From positions 1-64,000 of the forward strand of contig FWCC01000331.1 of the NCBI GenBank assembly GCA_900169235.1: a stretch of DNA of 64,000 nt. Direction: 5' to 3'. Numbering within the stretch: the first letter of the stretch is position 1; the number at the start of each line of letters is the position of its first letter. The notes under the pieces were generated by a model. That model was not told the origin of the DNA, made no database searches, and worked only from the letters and a program-made list of their open reading frames with translations. The position numbers and the translations under genes are program-made. Positions 52,083 through 63,370 of this stretch are shown here, piece by piece. The DNA is from Zarea fungicola (Eukaryota > Ascomycota > Sordariomycetes > Hypocreales > Cordycipitaceae).

Positions 52083-52342
52083 ACTGCAAGGTATTGGTCA
52101 TCTTGCTCTTTGTGATTCGGGGGGAAACTGGTGCGCTAACATCTTCCTGATAATTTATTGCCTACGTCTGGTACTTGAGTCGGCTATGGAGAATACATTC
52201 ATTTGCATTTACCATCTCTTCAAATTATCATTCCCGTAATTTCTGCAGTTGTTATTTGCTAATCAACGAGATCCCTTCCTATTGTGAGCTAAGAGATATA
52301 TGTAAATAACAATCGTTTCTCGGCTGCACTAATTCTTCAAGT

Positions 52343-55300
52343 TTACGTGAACGGTTGTTGCGGAGCCAACCACCACCATTCTCCAAGCCTTATCTCTGGA
52401 TGTCCTGCTTCGCCGACAAAGACTCCAGTTTCAACACCCCATGTAATAATGAGTCGTGCTTCAAAAATTTCAAGAATAGGTGAAAGTGCATCACATACGT
52501 CCATCACAGACATGATGCCTCTTGTGCTCAGTGCGAAACAAACTGCGCCCAAAATATCTGCCCATCGCTGCTCATCCAACTTGCCAAAAAAATCTACCCA
52601 CTGTGGTATCTCACGTCCTTGGCCCTCTCGTGGCGGGCCAACCCTAAGAACAGTTCCAAGTGTTTCAACGGAATCATTTAGCAGGTAGGACGGTGTAGGC
52701 TTAACCTCTAAATCCAGGTGATAATAAGACTTCGGATATTTCCGACTCTCATAGTTTCCTGGTTCAAAGCCGAAGGGTATATTAGGAACTTTCGTAGCTG
52801 TAACCCGTATCCGGTCATTGGCAATCAGATTTGTCAACGCCATCACAGCACCGTCAGAGAGCGTGTATGGCACCTGCATGCCGTTTCTATGACGAACAGC
52901 TATATCAAGGTCTCTCTTGAAGTAAATTGCGTCAACATACTTCTGCCTGTGAGCGAGCTTTGCTAGTGTAGAAGTGTATCCCTCGTTGAGTCGATATGGT
53001 CGCCCTCCCAGAGGCGTCCGTTTGCTCTTGCAGATTACTCGCTCTTGAGTAAGCTGATCAATAGCGGCCTTCAGTACAGCAGTGCTTTGCTGGAGGGTAT
53101 CTCCTGAAAGGCTGGAAAACCTATCCTTGACATCTTGCGGCGTATAGTCTGTGTCACTGGTACAACAAAGTGAGCGGATCCAGGACCGCGCAATATCCAC
53201 AGTACTCAGCGCTGGCTGTGAAGTAGACATTTGCATAACTTCTGTAGCTGTCAGTGAGCCAGGTTGGAGTGTTGCTGCTTCAAACCGTGAATACACGGAT
53301 GACTGGGGGTGAAAGAACTTCTCTCTCCAATCTTCTACGCTCCTATTCCCATCCTCAAGCTCAAAGTCATGATGGAACTTATCTCTCGTGGTCGGAAGTT
53401 GGAGTTGCTCTTGATTTGGATGTCGCATAGTCCACAAAATAAGGGCCTTCCAATCATACTCCTGCGGTTGGTCGAAGTCTGGTATAGGTATTTCGTCGTT
53501 TTGGAACGCAACCAGAATACTATCCTGGAAGGCTTGGGTTGCCTTGAACAGGAAGGATGCTTTCTCTTTGCGAATTTTGGCCCAAAAGCGTCGGAGGGAT
53601 TCAAGCCCAACGTTTGGAAACAGTTGAACCATGAGACCCCAGTCAATGGCTTTATCCACGCCTCCAAGAAGACTTCGAACCGCGACAAAAGCTGCCACCA
53701 ACTCGTTACTATCGAATTCCAACCTCGAGATAGTCAATATACCTCCGTCCTCGTCAGGTGAGAGCGAAGTGAGATTCCGGGAAGCCAGTATGACAGGTCT
53801 CGGTGGCATCGACAACGTATGAAACGTGGTAGCTGAGCCAAAAACAGGGGCCGGCTGTACGTTAACTATGACAGGCTCCATAGCCTCATCCCCAGATGCA
53901 GAGAAATCCCCAAAAGCATTATCTTTCGCCGTTATAGCAGGCATTAGATTTATACTTTGACCTAGTTCAAGCTTGGTCCATTCTAAATCTCGTATGTTAA
54001 GATGCCTCCCATTGTCACCACCAATGAAGTTTACAAAAATGTTATGTGCCTTGATCGGCAACTGGATGCCGCCCTCGGTATCAAGCTCAATGGTGAGGCA
54101 TAATCTGAGCTTTTCGAGAAAGAAGTCACATTCTGAGGTTCTAAGAGAGGTGAAAGTAGGAGCCTCTAGTGAAGAATGGTATGTTGATGCCCATGAAAAC
54201 CAATTAGAGCGCGGGAGCCAGCCTTGCTGGTGCATTGTGCTTGTGAGGCGTTCGAAGGACGACAACCCGCCTGTATGCGGCCATAATGACATCTGGCTCC
54301 CGCAAACACCGTTGCCGTTCCTATTAAGATTCTGAAATAGAACGTCCAGAGTAAAAGCGGCACAGTTGAACGAGGGGAGTTGCTCCGTAGTAACTAAAGG
54401 AGGTGGCTGATCCATGATGGGCCAGAACTGATGGGTGACTGATTCATCTACGGCATCCATCGTCCCCTCTGCCGTGCGTCTCCTTTTGTTTGTAGGGTTC
54501 GTAGCCTCACCATCATCGCCAAGCCGCTTTGTGGCTAATTGTGCTGCATATACTGGGGCACTTAGAATAGCCACACCGGCAGCAAGGGACCTTCGCCCGC
54601 GTCCGCCGGCCTTGTTATCGGACCGATTAACTGTCTCAAGATCTGATTCTTGCTCCGTTTTGGAATTTGAATTACGCCGGTTCCATTGAGGAGTTTCTGG
54701 AAGTTGTTCAGGAAGTAGCGTTGCCGGGTAAAGCTGCTTCATCCTTTCAACGAGGGCTCTTGCCTCTGGAGCGAATGCTGGGACTGACGGAATGGTGATG
54801 ATTTGACATTTCCCTATTTTGCCATCTGGAGCTCTAAAGGCATGCCACTGGTCGACTACCGTTTTGCCCCTAATCATTTGATGCGTTGCAGATCTGATCA
54901 TGGCTCCGCTAGGAGCGTCTTCATTTGGGAGTTGCGCCTCCCAAGCCATACCGACCAAGGCCTCTAAAGCCTGCCCTGCGGGAAGAACACCGCCGTGTTT
55001 ATGCAAGAGAGCGGTAATTAAATTCATCGCGGTGCGGCGTGCGGAATTTTTTATTTTACGTTGTTCGGAAGCATCGTTGATCTTGGTAGTAACCGAAACA
55101 GAGGCAGGCAAGACAAGAACCGCAGAACTTGCTTCTGATGCGTGAGAGGTAACGCTCTGCAGTTCCTTCAGACTATGTGGACTAACCGTATCACTGGATG
55201 CTTCAAGAATCCGATCAGAAGCAGTAGGCTGGCGTGCATGCTTTGTAAACGGGTCTACCTGGCGTGGAGGGTGCAATATGCCAGCTGACAGAAGCTCTGC

Positions 55301-57707
55301 TTGACCTGACAGAGCGATAATGTCCCCCGTCAGCGTTGGGGAATCGAACACTCGACCAAACTTTCTTCTAGCAGATGTCGTCCTTATTGGCACTGGTTGA
55401 ATGGCAGCTTTTCGATCCTCTTCAACGCTGGACATGGCTTGACTGACTTTCATGTCAATAACCGAGTCATTCGAATTGCTATTTGCTTCTTCAGCAGGCT
55501 TTGCCATTTGCTTTGTCTGGCGGCTTCTGGCACCGAAATTGAGCTTTTTCTTTGTTGGAGTCATGAGCTGTGGCTTGAACGATGGGTTACAAGGTGTTTG
55601 AGATTTTTCAAGATGATATTTCAATCCGAGATTGTTTTTCCAAGTCCCAGAGCAGCTTTCACACTTAAAAAAGCGACCAATAGAAATGTGATCCTTAGAA
55701 GATAGAGAGCCTCCACCTCTGTATGTCCTGCCATGGCCTCTCAGGTGGCCCGGATGACTGGTTCCCCGCTCTGAAGAAGAAGGGTCAGGCACTGCCAATT
55801 CATGAAAATCGCCATTTTTTATAGGTTCTGATGAATCTTCCAAAGTAGCGATCTCAATTTTGAGGTTCTGTTCTTCTTCCATCTCAACATCTAGTACGGT
55901 TCTGTTGTTGAGGTGCTCTGTCATGGGAGTAAAATCTGCGGTCATCATGGGCCCTTGAGAAGATGCATTCGTGAGAAGAGTCTGGTCCTCCATTGTGATT
56001 TTCTTTGGGCGGCCTTTTTTCTTTTGCCGAGAGAGTCCATGGCAGCACAAATCTGAAAGTGTCATTACTTGAAATGCGTTTTCACGTAGCTGCACCAGAG
56101 AAACAAATTGATAGTGCTCTGCTTTGTTCCCTTTCGCTTTGGGTTTTGTTTTCTTATCGCTAGGCTCGGATGCGGTGTCGAAATGGTCCGCTATTGAGCT
56201 GGCCATATAGTACCAATACAGCGACGAGGACTTGCCTGGTCGACCACGCTCATTATTGATAGTGAGATGCTTAGCATTCTCCGGTTGAATATTCTCAGAC
56301 GATATAGAAGCTGTCAGGCCAGCGAGGTACCGGGTGAAGCTCGGGCCAAGCGTCATGGCAGATAACTGAGGGTTGGTCAGCCCATCGTTGCTAGACTCTT
56401 GAATACAAATGGCAACAAGCGACGCCATTGGCATGTATATCGTCCATAGAGGACATCGTGATGATCCGGTCTCGCTCCTGGAGAGCCCGAGGATGTTGGA
56501 CTCGTCCTCGGCATTTTCTTGCATGAAGACCTTCGAAGATTTCGCTGCTCGCTTCCCGGTGGCAAGAAAAATAGACCAATCCCTCGCGTTCATATCTCGA
56601 TTAAAACGAATGCAATCCTTGAAGATGCGATGGCTTAGTTTCGCCGCGACGTATTGGATCATTCCTCTTGCATTTAGAAATCTGCAGATCTTTGAAACGA
56701 CTTTCATTTGCCAAGTCATTCCTAGTATACCAAGTTTTGATTTCAAGTCCTGAAGCCGCATGACTCTCCACTCCTTGCACGTCGCCATAATTGTTGTAGC
56801 GAGAACTTTATAATCAATAGAGTCCCCCGTCCACCGGGTATGCCATGGAACAGGTTCCAAGTCATCAATTAGATATTGCCTTGAGAGTGTTATGTCGGTT
56901 TCGACACCGCCACTGTCGCTTGACTCTTCTGACATAGATGGCGCGAGGAACTTTAACCAAAGCTTGCTTGTCTTGGTGCCACGCACGAGAGTGGTACGCT
57001 TTGTTATGTAGCCTTTTTCTACAAGACAGCTCGTGCGTTTTGGTACTGATCTTTTGTCTTGGCCAACTAACCTCCCTAAATCCCCCTGAAGAATACCTCT
57101 CGCCGCAGTAGACGCAATGCCTTGAAGTAGAATCCACTCGGATCGAGGAATGCGTTTGTAGTCGATGCCATGACCAGTTAACGACTCCCACATAGTCTCT
57201 TCCGATACATATAGTTTTAAACTATGCTCGGTTTCGGCCTTCGTCTGTGAAGCTAACGAATTTGCAGAGAACGGTAGCATCACCGACATGCCAGTCAAAG
57301 ACAGTATTTCGCGCAGCGTGAGGTTATTGTATCTCCTTTTCTCTCCTATAGATACATCTTTTCTTTCTGCAATCCATTTCCAAATGACGGAAGTTGTGCG
57401 GTATGCAGTTGAAGTCGGATTCCCCAGTATGCGTAAAACCTCATCTTTGGATGGCTCAGACTCGCTGAAAGAGACCAGCACAAGAATTGAAGCAACAAGA
57501 TCCGTTACGAGGCAACCTAGTAGGCTTGTCAGTCCCGACTCTAACAAGTAGAACCAAGTCAACAAGCTCATGGCCGAACCCATGTTTCCTTCGTGATTGG
57601 AAGCGAGGAGGCCTTGGCGACCAAAAAATGTTCAACTTACCTAGCTCACCAGCGCAAGCGGTGAGCAGCACCAAGCGCTCTAAAAGACTTTCCGGATTTT
57701 TTATCAT
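52343..57707 (-). CDS. TFC3: TFIIIC largest subunit (B-block binding, Tfc3)
   Basis: Subunit of RNA polymerase III factor TFIIIC that contacts the B-block of tRNA genes. Two exons: 57707-57641 and 57540-52343, total 1754 aa. A winged-helix B-block region lies near residues 150-210 (IASTAARGILQGDLGRLVGQ, then CLVEKGYITKRTTLVRGTK). An AT-hook-like KKKGRPKK sits near 530 and a C2H2-like element CESCSGTWKNNLGLKYHLEK near 655. The C-terminal third has the extended helical domain with VGLESLRRFWAKIRKEKASF and ALILWTMRHPNQEQ. The protein is divergent, so the B-block limits are approximate. Confidence 0.85.
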
Positions 57708-57957
57708 GACATGTATTGTATGGATGGTAATTTAGCATGCTGTGAGTTGCGAAACAAAAACACACCTGCACCATGCAGGAGTTGAACTTGCAACCAGAGT
57801 GTGCAGTGTTCGCGCGCAACCGCTAATAATTTATTTTCGCAACTATGCAAATGTGGGGCAGCTATCTGAGAGTCAGGATCCGCGTTCAGTCTCTTGGAAA
57901 GAGGATCAAGTACTATGAGGAGTGAAAAACGCGTTGGAGTAATATACTTGAATTATC

Positions 57958-58906
57958 TCAAGATTTATCCGATTTCTGAGCATCAAGTTTGCGCTGTTCA
58001 TGTTCGCGAATCTGCCTGTATGCTTCCACTACATCCTGTCTTTCCAATTCAAGTTGCTCCCGCCGCCTTAGGCTGCCCGCAGCTTTCGGCGCACTGCCTA
58101 CACTGACCGTAGCAGTTCCAACAACTTTAAGAAGCTTCGACTTCTTTTTATTCAATTCTGGGGGGGCCAGGGCCACATCATTCAATCCGTGCTTTACCTC
58201 CCCCCTTTTCTTCTTCAGATCGGCCCATGGGTCGTCGTCGAGGGCGCTCTGTCCCCGCCGTTTTCCTTTCTTCTTTCTACTACCATCTTCCTCATCCAAC
58301 ACAGACGTGGAAAGAATACCTACTGCATCGTTGTCAAGCTCTCGCTCTGCCTCGAGCTCCTTTTCTTCCTCTTTCCTGTCTTGAATTTTGCGCTCTTCTT
58401 CTCGCCATTGATCGTAAAGTTTATGCATTTTGCGCTCTTTGCGTGTCCGTTGTATTTTGATGCCGTCAATGTCCTTGGCTCCCTTAATGCCTGACTTTGT
58501 TGAGACGCCTGCAAGAGGTAGAGCAGCATCTACGCGTGCACCAAAAGCTCGTAGATCTTCGCCGGGTTTAATTTGCAATTCGATCGCTTTGTTTAATTCT
58601 ACTTTCGCGGACTTCATTGGCTTCCCATCATCAAGACCAGAATGGAATTTCTTTCCAGATGAAAAAGACATCAATCGTTTAAAGGCCTTCGGTGCATCGT
58701 CATCGAATTTTGCTTTGCGACGCTTCTTCGCTTGGCTAGACGTGCCGTTCGAAGCCAGCGGATTCTTTGAATTGGCAGGCAGCGACAAAGCCTTTTGTGT
58801 TGGCGGTAGATTAAAGCTATGCTCTGGTCAATACAGAAAGCTATAACTGTATGTGAAGAACCTACTCGGCATCATCTCCTCTCCTTCGCTTGTGCTTGTG
58901 TGGCAT
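57958..58906 (-). CDS. CCDC137-like nucleolar protein
   Basis: Two exons: 58906-58866 and 58816-57958, total 299 aa. Starts MPHKHKRRRGDDA, very basic with acidic patches. It contains DDDAPKAFKRLM, IKPGEDLRAFGARVDAALP and IQRTRKERKMHKLYDQWREE, the pattern I associate with the CCDC137 family and its fungal relatives. A coiled coil (EEERKIQDRKEEEKELEAER) and a Lys/Arg-rich C-terminal half follow. Basic composition and neighbours suggest a nucleolar role, but that is inference. The stop is 250 nt from the TFC3 start, same strand. Confidence 0.6.
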
Positions 58907-59877
58907 TTTAGCGTGAGTAGGCCTTGGAATATAAATTTTGTATTTGCGATTTCTTAGTTTAGACTTGCGCTGTAATGGCCGATTTTTTTATCAAGTCAAG
59001 GGAAATTTATGGGCCTGTGTGGGTCAGGACGGGCTTATTGCTTACCCAAGTGTAGCGGGTAAAAAAAAGTATTCTCGTTGGTACTCGTGTCAAGCATACT
59101 ACATGTATAGGGACCTACAAGTCGCAAGTATTTATACGCAGTCGCCTCGGGGAGGTCTCCAACAAGGGTCAAGCGGGCGGTATGGGGTACAGACACAAGG
59201 TGGTATCCTGCGCCCAGCACTGCTGCGACGGATCTGCGAATATGCCACGATGCTGGCAGCTAGATACCAGGCATCATCATCATAAGGAGATAGGCTCAGC
59301 CCAATGGCTTAGAGACCAGGCAGTCTGCGGGATTGTGCCGAGAAAGGAACACATAGTAACACAGTCAATAAAACAAGTGCGATGATGGGTGAATGGCTAG
59401 AGCTGTCTACAAGATATTTCAAAAGTTGGCGATAATTCTACGGTATACCAAAACCTCTTGCCGGTTGAATTCCGATAAAACAGCTGCAAGCGAGCCGAAA
59501 GAACCAGGCTAGCCAAAATATCACAAGGCCATTCATATTCTTCACGTCATTCAACATATATTTTCGACTTGGTCGTAATCCCAGGGTATGTATGACAAGG
59601 GCTAGTATTTGTTTATTGCATGCTACTTCACGGCCTAGGGCTAGCTATACCTTAACTTCGTGCCCCAGCAGTGATATGATCCCCGCCCGGATTAAAATTC
59701 TAGCCCAATATACTGTAGTGAAGTATACAGTTAATACTACGCACATTATATGTACTTACACTCATAGCGCATGAGATAATGTTAAATTAACGAGTTACGT
59801 TTGAGCGAGTCACAGCCTATTTGGTGGCGCAAGAAGATCAGGCTTGTTTGCATATTGTATGAACGCCCCACCAGGGG

Positions 59878-60117
59878 AACAATAGCAAGGTTCAAGGTAT
59901 TGGGCATGTCTCTTTGCCATTCTGCATGGTTGTTTCTCAACAGTTTGAACTCGTAGATGTAGTCTTATTTTCAATTACGCATCCCTCAATAGGGTCCGCC
60001 CGCCCAAATAAACGGGGGTCTGAACTCCAGACCTCCGCTGGGCGTCACGGTTGAACCGCCACGGCGTAGAACAATACCAAGGGAAGAGTCTTGCTTGCTT
60101 TGCCCATGGAACAATAC
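59878..60117 (+). promoter_or_regulatory. three AACAAT (HMG-box-type) words upstream of CaaX ORF
   Basis: AACAATAG at 59878-59885, AACAATAC at 60070-60077 and 60110-60117, each preceded by G. The last two sit 40 nt apart, 180-230 nt before the ORF start. AACAAT is the core bound by SRY/Sox-like HMG boxes, the class that includes fungal mating-type and mating regulators. Binding is inference only. Confidence 0.35.
60014..60036. repeat. 9-bp imperfect inverted repeat
   Basis: gggggtctg (60014-60022) and cagacctcc (60028-60036) pair with one G-T wobble around a 5-nt loop. A small palindrome cggttgaaccg follows at 60048-60058. Confidence 0.7.
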
Positions 60118-60300
60118 GATATCATGATCTGACCTCATCTGATAAATTCAAGTTCATCTCTCTTGGCTGGGGTATTAAAGTCAACGTCCCCGCCGCCTGT
60201 GTTTAAGACCATTCGGCATGAAATTGGACATCAACCAACTCAATTTATACTATCCAGATAAACACTACATTCTTCCAAAATAAAACATCAAAGAGCCAAC

Positions 60301-60495
60301 ATGGCCATCGTCGGCAACATGTCCCGCAGAACCCAGAGCAAGAGATTCGAAGAGGCCCATTCCAGAGAAGCTCGTCGCCCGGCCGCAATGGTGGACGCAA
60401 CAGCAGCTGAAGGCAATGCCTCAAAGGAGCTGATCAACGCAGCGCCAACTTCAAATGAAAACTTCCGCTCTTTCCAGTCTTGCACTGTCATGTAG
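60301..60495 (+). CDS. 64-aa peptide ending in CaaX box CTVM
   Basis: Uninterrupted ORF of 64 codons. Starts MAIVGNMSRRTQSKRFEE, Arg-rich in the first half, and ends FRSFQSCTVM, a CaaX box with Met at X, the type used by farnesyltransferase. Internal Met codons at residues 7 and 30 give possible shorter products of 58 and 35 residues. C-ending codons dominate the first half and the start context is strong (gccaacATGGCC), both signs of a translated gene. No signal peptide, no membrane helix and none of the conserved G-gamma blocks, so a G-protein gamma subunit is unlikely. A lipopeptide pheromone precursor of the a-factor class is possible; such precursors are short and end in CaaX. Function not established. 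Confidence 0.6.
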   Translation: MAIVGNMSRRTQSKRFEEAHSREARRPAAMVDATAAEGNASKELINAAPTSNENFRSFQSCTVM

Positions 60496-61305
60496 ATCTC
60501 AGACACGCATCAAAACGCTGGTAGTCAATAATCCGATCTCAACAGGCAGACAAAAGAACGCCTCGCTCCTTGCTATTGGATTTGGATTCTATTTTTCTCT
60601 TTGCCGCCACTTTCAGCTATTCTGTACAATATTGCTTGGCATCTGTCTCAACTCTCGATTTTTTTATCTTCACACGCAGATGCTAATTTTCATTGATAAG
60701 AGACCCAATCCTGTGGTGTTTTGCGGCTGGTCTGGGCACCTCCACAAAGACGTTGGGTCCTTTGTATGAATTGTTATCTTCTCTTCTCCAAGCTGAGAGT
60801 TTATGGCCACCATTTTAAATTCAAAATAAATATCAGAAATATTTTACCCAAGTCTGGAAGCATAGTCCCTCATACTAGAAGCAAAAATATAATGTGGCTG
60901 TACCAACCATTGTACTGCCAAGAAGTGTCTCTTTTGCGGTTTCTGTGTCTTACCAGGCGACAACCTAGGCAACCCTAGGTTAGGTAGGGAGGAAGGCACC
61001 CAGTTTATTCCTTTGGGTAATGCAGCCTAGTTGCCTAGGTACGGAGTACTGAAAGCACATAAGTACCCTAGCCTAGGTACCCAGTACCTAGGTGGAACTA
61101 AAGCTGTTTTGGCCATGGTGGGTCAATTTAGGCGGTGTATACCAATGAGCGGCAGAATTTTGAGATTTTTCGTTACTAGGAACTTTTCTGAATCTGGCCT
61201 ACCACTCTTCAGCAAAGTTCGCGAGAGAGCTCCATATCACAATTTTCTGGCATTTTACACCGTTTCAACGACTGCAATTGCGCTTCTATCGATACTGACC
61301 TTGAA
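60496..61305. other. intergenic with CCTAGG cluster
   Basis: About 810 nt covering the 3' UTR of the CaaX gene and the EBP2 promoter. The CCTAGG cluster is listed separately; the rest shows no gene. Confidence 0.5.
60964..61092. repeat. cluster of five CCTAGG palindromes
   Basis: CCTAGG occurs at 60964, 60974, 61034, 61072 and 61087, several extended to GCCTAGGTAC or GTACCTAGG. It lies 215-340 nt upstream of the EBP2 start. Confidence 0.85.
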
Positions 61306-62553
61306 ATGGGGTTTCGGGAGGGCAACCTGCGAAAGCAGCTGAAATCATCTCGCACTACTTCTACCGAAATCTTGCCACAGCCAGGTGAATCCTCTGACGA
61401 TGAAATCGACCAGGGTAACATGAAGGTACTACCTTTTGCTTTCACCGTTCTTTTTCTTCACATGTTTGTTTAATCTAACGTCGAAGCCCAGTTCGATCTC
61501 GATGGAGTCGACGATAGCGACACGTCCGATTCATCCATCGAAATGGAAAACCGTCTTCCAAAAACCAACACAACACGTAGTTCGTCAATCCGAGCCAAGG
61601 AGAATACTTTGGCAAAAAAACAAACGGATGGAAGAGATATCGATGGAGATGATGAGGAACAAGAGGATGATATTCCAGTTTCGGACCTTGAGGACCTTGA
61701 CGACGTGGATCGCGAGGATCTCGTCCCACACACCCGGTTAACGATAAACAACACGTCGGCTCTGCTTGCATCTCTCCATCGCATATCCATCCCTACAGAC
61801 AAAACTGTGCCATTTGCAACCCATCAGACTATTGTCTCGTCCTCCGAGACGGCTGACTCAATCCCTGACGTATCAGACGACCTTCAGCGGGAGCTTGCTT
61901 TCTATACGCAGTGCCTCGAGGCAGCCCGCCAAGGTCGAACTAGGCTTCTTGCCGAAGGCGTTCCATTCTCAAGGCCGAAAGACTACTTCGCTGAGATGGT
62001 CAAGGAAGATGCGCACATGGAGAAGGTGAAGGCGAAGCTTGTTGAGGAAGCTTCTGCTAAAAAAGCCTCTGCTGAAGCACGCAAACAACGAGATCTGAAA
62101 AAGTTTGGCAAACAAGTCCAGGTTGCGAAACTGCAAGAGCGACAGAAGGCTAAGCGCGAAACACTTGAAAAAATCAAGACTCTGAAAAGAAGTAAGTTAA
62201 TGTGCCCTTGAAGTTATCTAAGGAATCAAATTAATATCAGCCCAGAACGCCAGGAGTCCAATGGAGATGTAGGCACCAAGGAAGGTGATCTATTTGACGT
62301 GGCAGTTGACGATGAAATCTCCAAGCACTCTCAAAGGGCTGGCGCGGGTCGGTCTTCTGCCGTGCCCAACAAGAAGCGGCAAAGGAAGGATGATAAGTAT
62401 GGGTTTGGTGGCAAGAAACGTCACAGCAAATCCGGTGATGCAATGAGCTCAGGTGATTTGAGCGGCTTCAACGCCAAAAAGATGAAGGCTGGTGGCAAGA
62501 CCAAAGCAACCCGCCCTGGCAAGAACAGAAGGAAGGCCAAATCAAGCAAATAG
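61306..62553 (+). CDS. EBP2: rRNA processing protein Ebp2
   Basis: Nucleolar factor for 60S assembly (27S pre-rRNA processing). Three exons: 61306-61425, 61492-62191, 62246-62553, total 375 aa. Acidic N-terminal half, then the EBP2 domain: LQRELAFYTQCLEAARQGR, VPFSRPKDYFAEMVKEDAHM and KVKAKLVEEA. A long basic helix (KKFGKQVQVAKLQERQKAK) and a Lys/Arg-rich tail ending RRKAKSSK follow. The first 40 residues do not resemble the usual basic start of Ebp2. A branch site and acceptor-like gggag just after the chosen ATG leave open a different first exon. Confidence 0.88.
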
Positions 62554-63370
62554 ATCCAAAATTAAGGGCGAGGCTTGTAAATATAGATTTAGGCGTTAGA
62601 TATGACTTAGGTTGGGTATAATGCTAGTAGTATGTTTCATTGCTCGCAGGCTCGCAGTCGAAACCCATGTTTTACCTATAATTCACCAACGCTAACCTTG
62701 AGAGGCTTAATTTGTGACTAGAACTTCGTCTCCAATTCATCTATGGCACAAAGCGATATATAAAATATCCACAAAGAAAGGGTGAGGCAAGAGGGACCAG
62801 TGCCATGGTGGTACAGACGGTAACTGACCAATTTCACCCAGTATCAGTTCGATAGGTTCTCTCACATGTATCCACCAAGTCATGCTAACGCGCCTAACCT
62901 TTGGGTGCGTGCCAGTCCTTTCCCAATGCAGAGTCGCTAAAATGTTGCTATCGGCCCAAAGAAAATGCAATTATGTACCAAAGCCGAGCGTTTAGGTGAA
63001 AACTTTGCAGGCTACAATTACCGTGCTGCTGCTGAGTCTCAAACCTTGCGAATAGCAGAAAAAAGAGGATTGGCTACAGCTGGTAACTGCGCATCAAGTC
63101 ATCGCCGGTGAGGTACCAGTTATATTGTAGATAGTTCCAAGACGCAAGACATTCAAGATTGAAAGTTGTAAGCCCAAGTCATAACCGTCCAAATACGCCT
63201 GAAAAAACACAATCCCATGGTATCGAAAAGCGAATGTGGAATGAATCAAAGTGGGTTGGAGTGCAATGCAGATCCAGTACCCTTCATGGAAAGGCTGCGG
63301 GGCGATGTGGAAAGAATGCGCGAAGCACCATGCCCTGTCACCTGCTTGCCTTCGGTAATTTCTTGCTGAA
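62554..63370. other. convergent 3' intergenic region, EBP2 and MUB1
   Basis: About 820 nt between convergent stops. Minus-strand ORFs have no recognisable product. Confidence 0.5.

Larger units (their letters stand above)
58907..60300. promoter_or_regulatory. intergenic upstream of CaaX ORF
   Basis: About 1.4 kb between divergent starts, no supported ORF. It includes an imperfect 9-bp inverted repeat at 60014-60036 and three GAACAATA words (see separate entries). The last 60 nt before the ORF look like a fungal leader: A-rich, ending caaagagccaac before ATGGCC. Confidence 0.5.

Noticed and set aside
60000..60070. tRNA-like pieces (gaactccag and ggttgaacc) upstream of the CaaX ORF
   Set aside because: The arms do not assemble into a cloverleaf: no acceptor stem, wrong spacing, no proper A box.
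60301..60495. CaaX ORF as a heterotrimeric G-protein gamma subunit
   Set aside because: Fungal G-gamma subunits are about 90 residues with a conserved helix and end in CCxxM; these features are missing.
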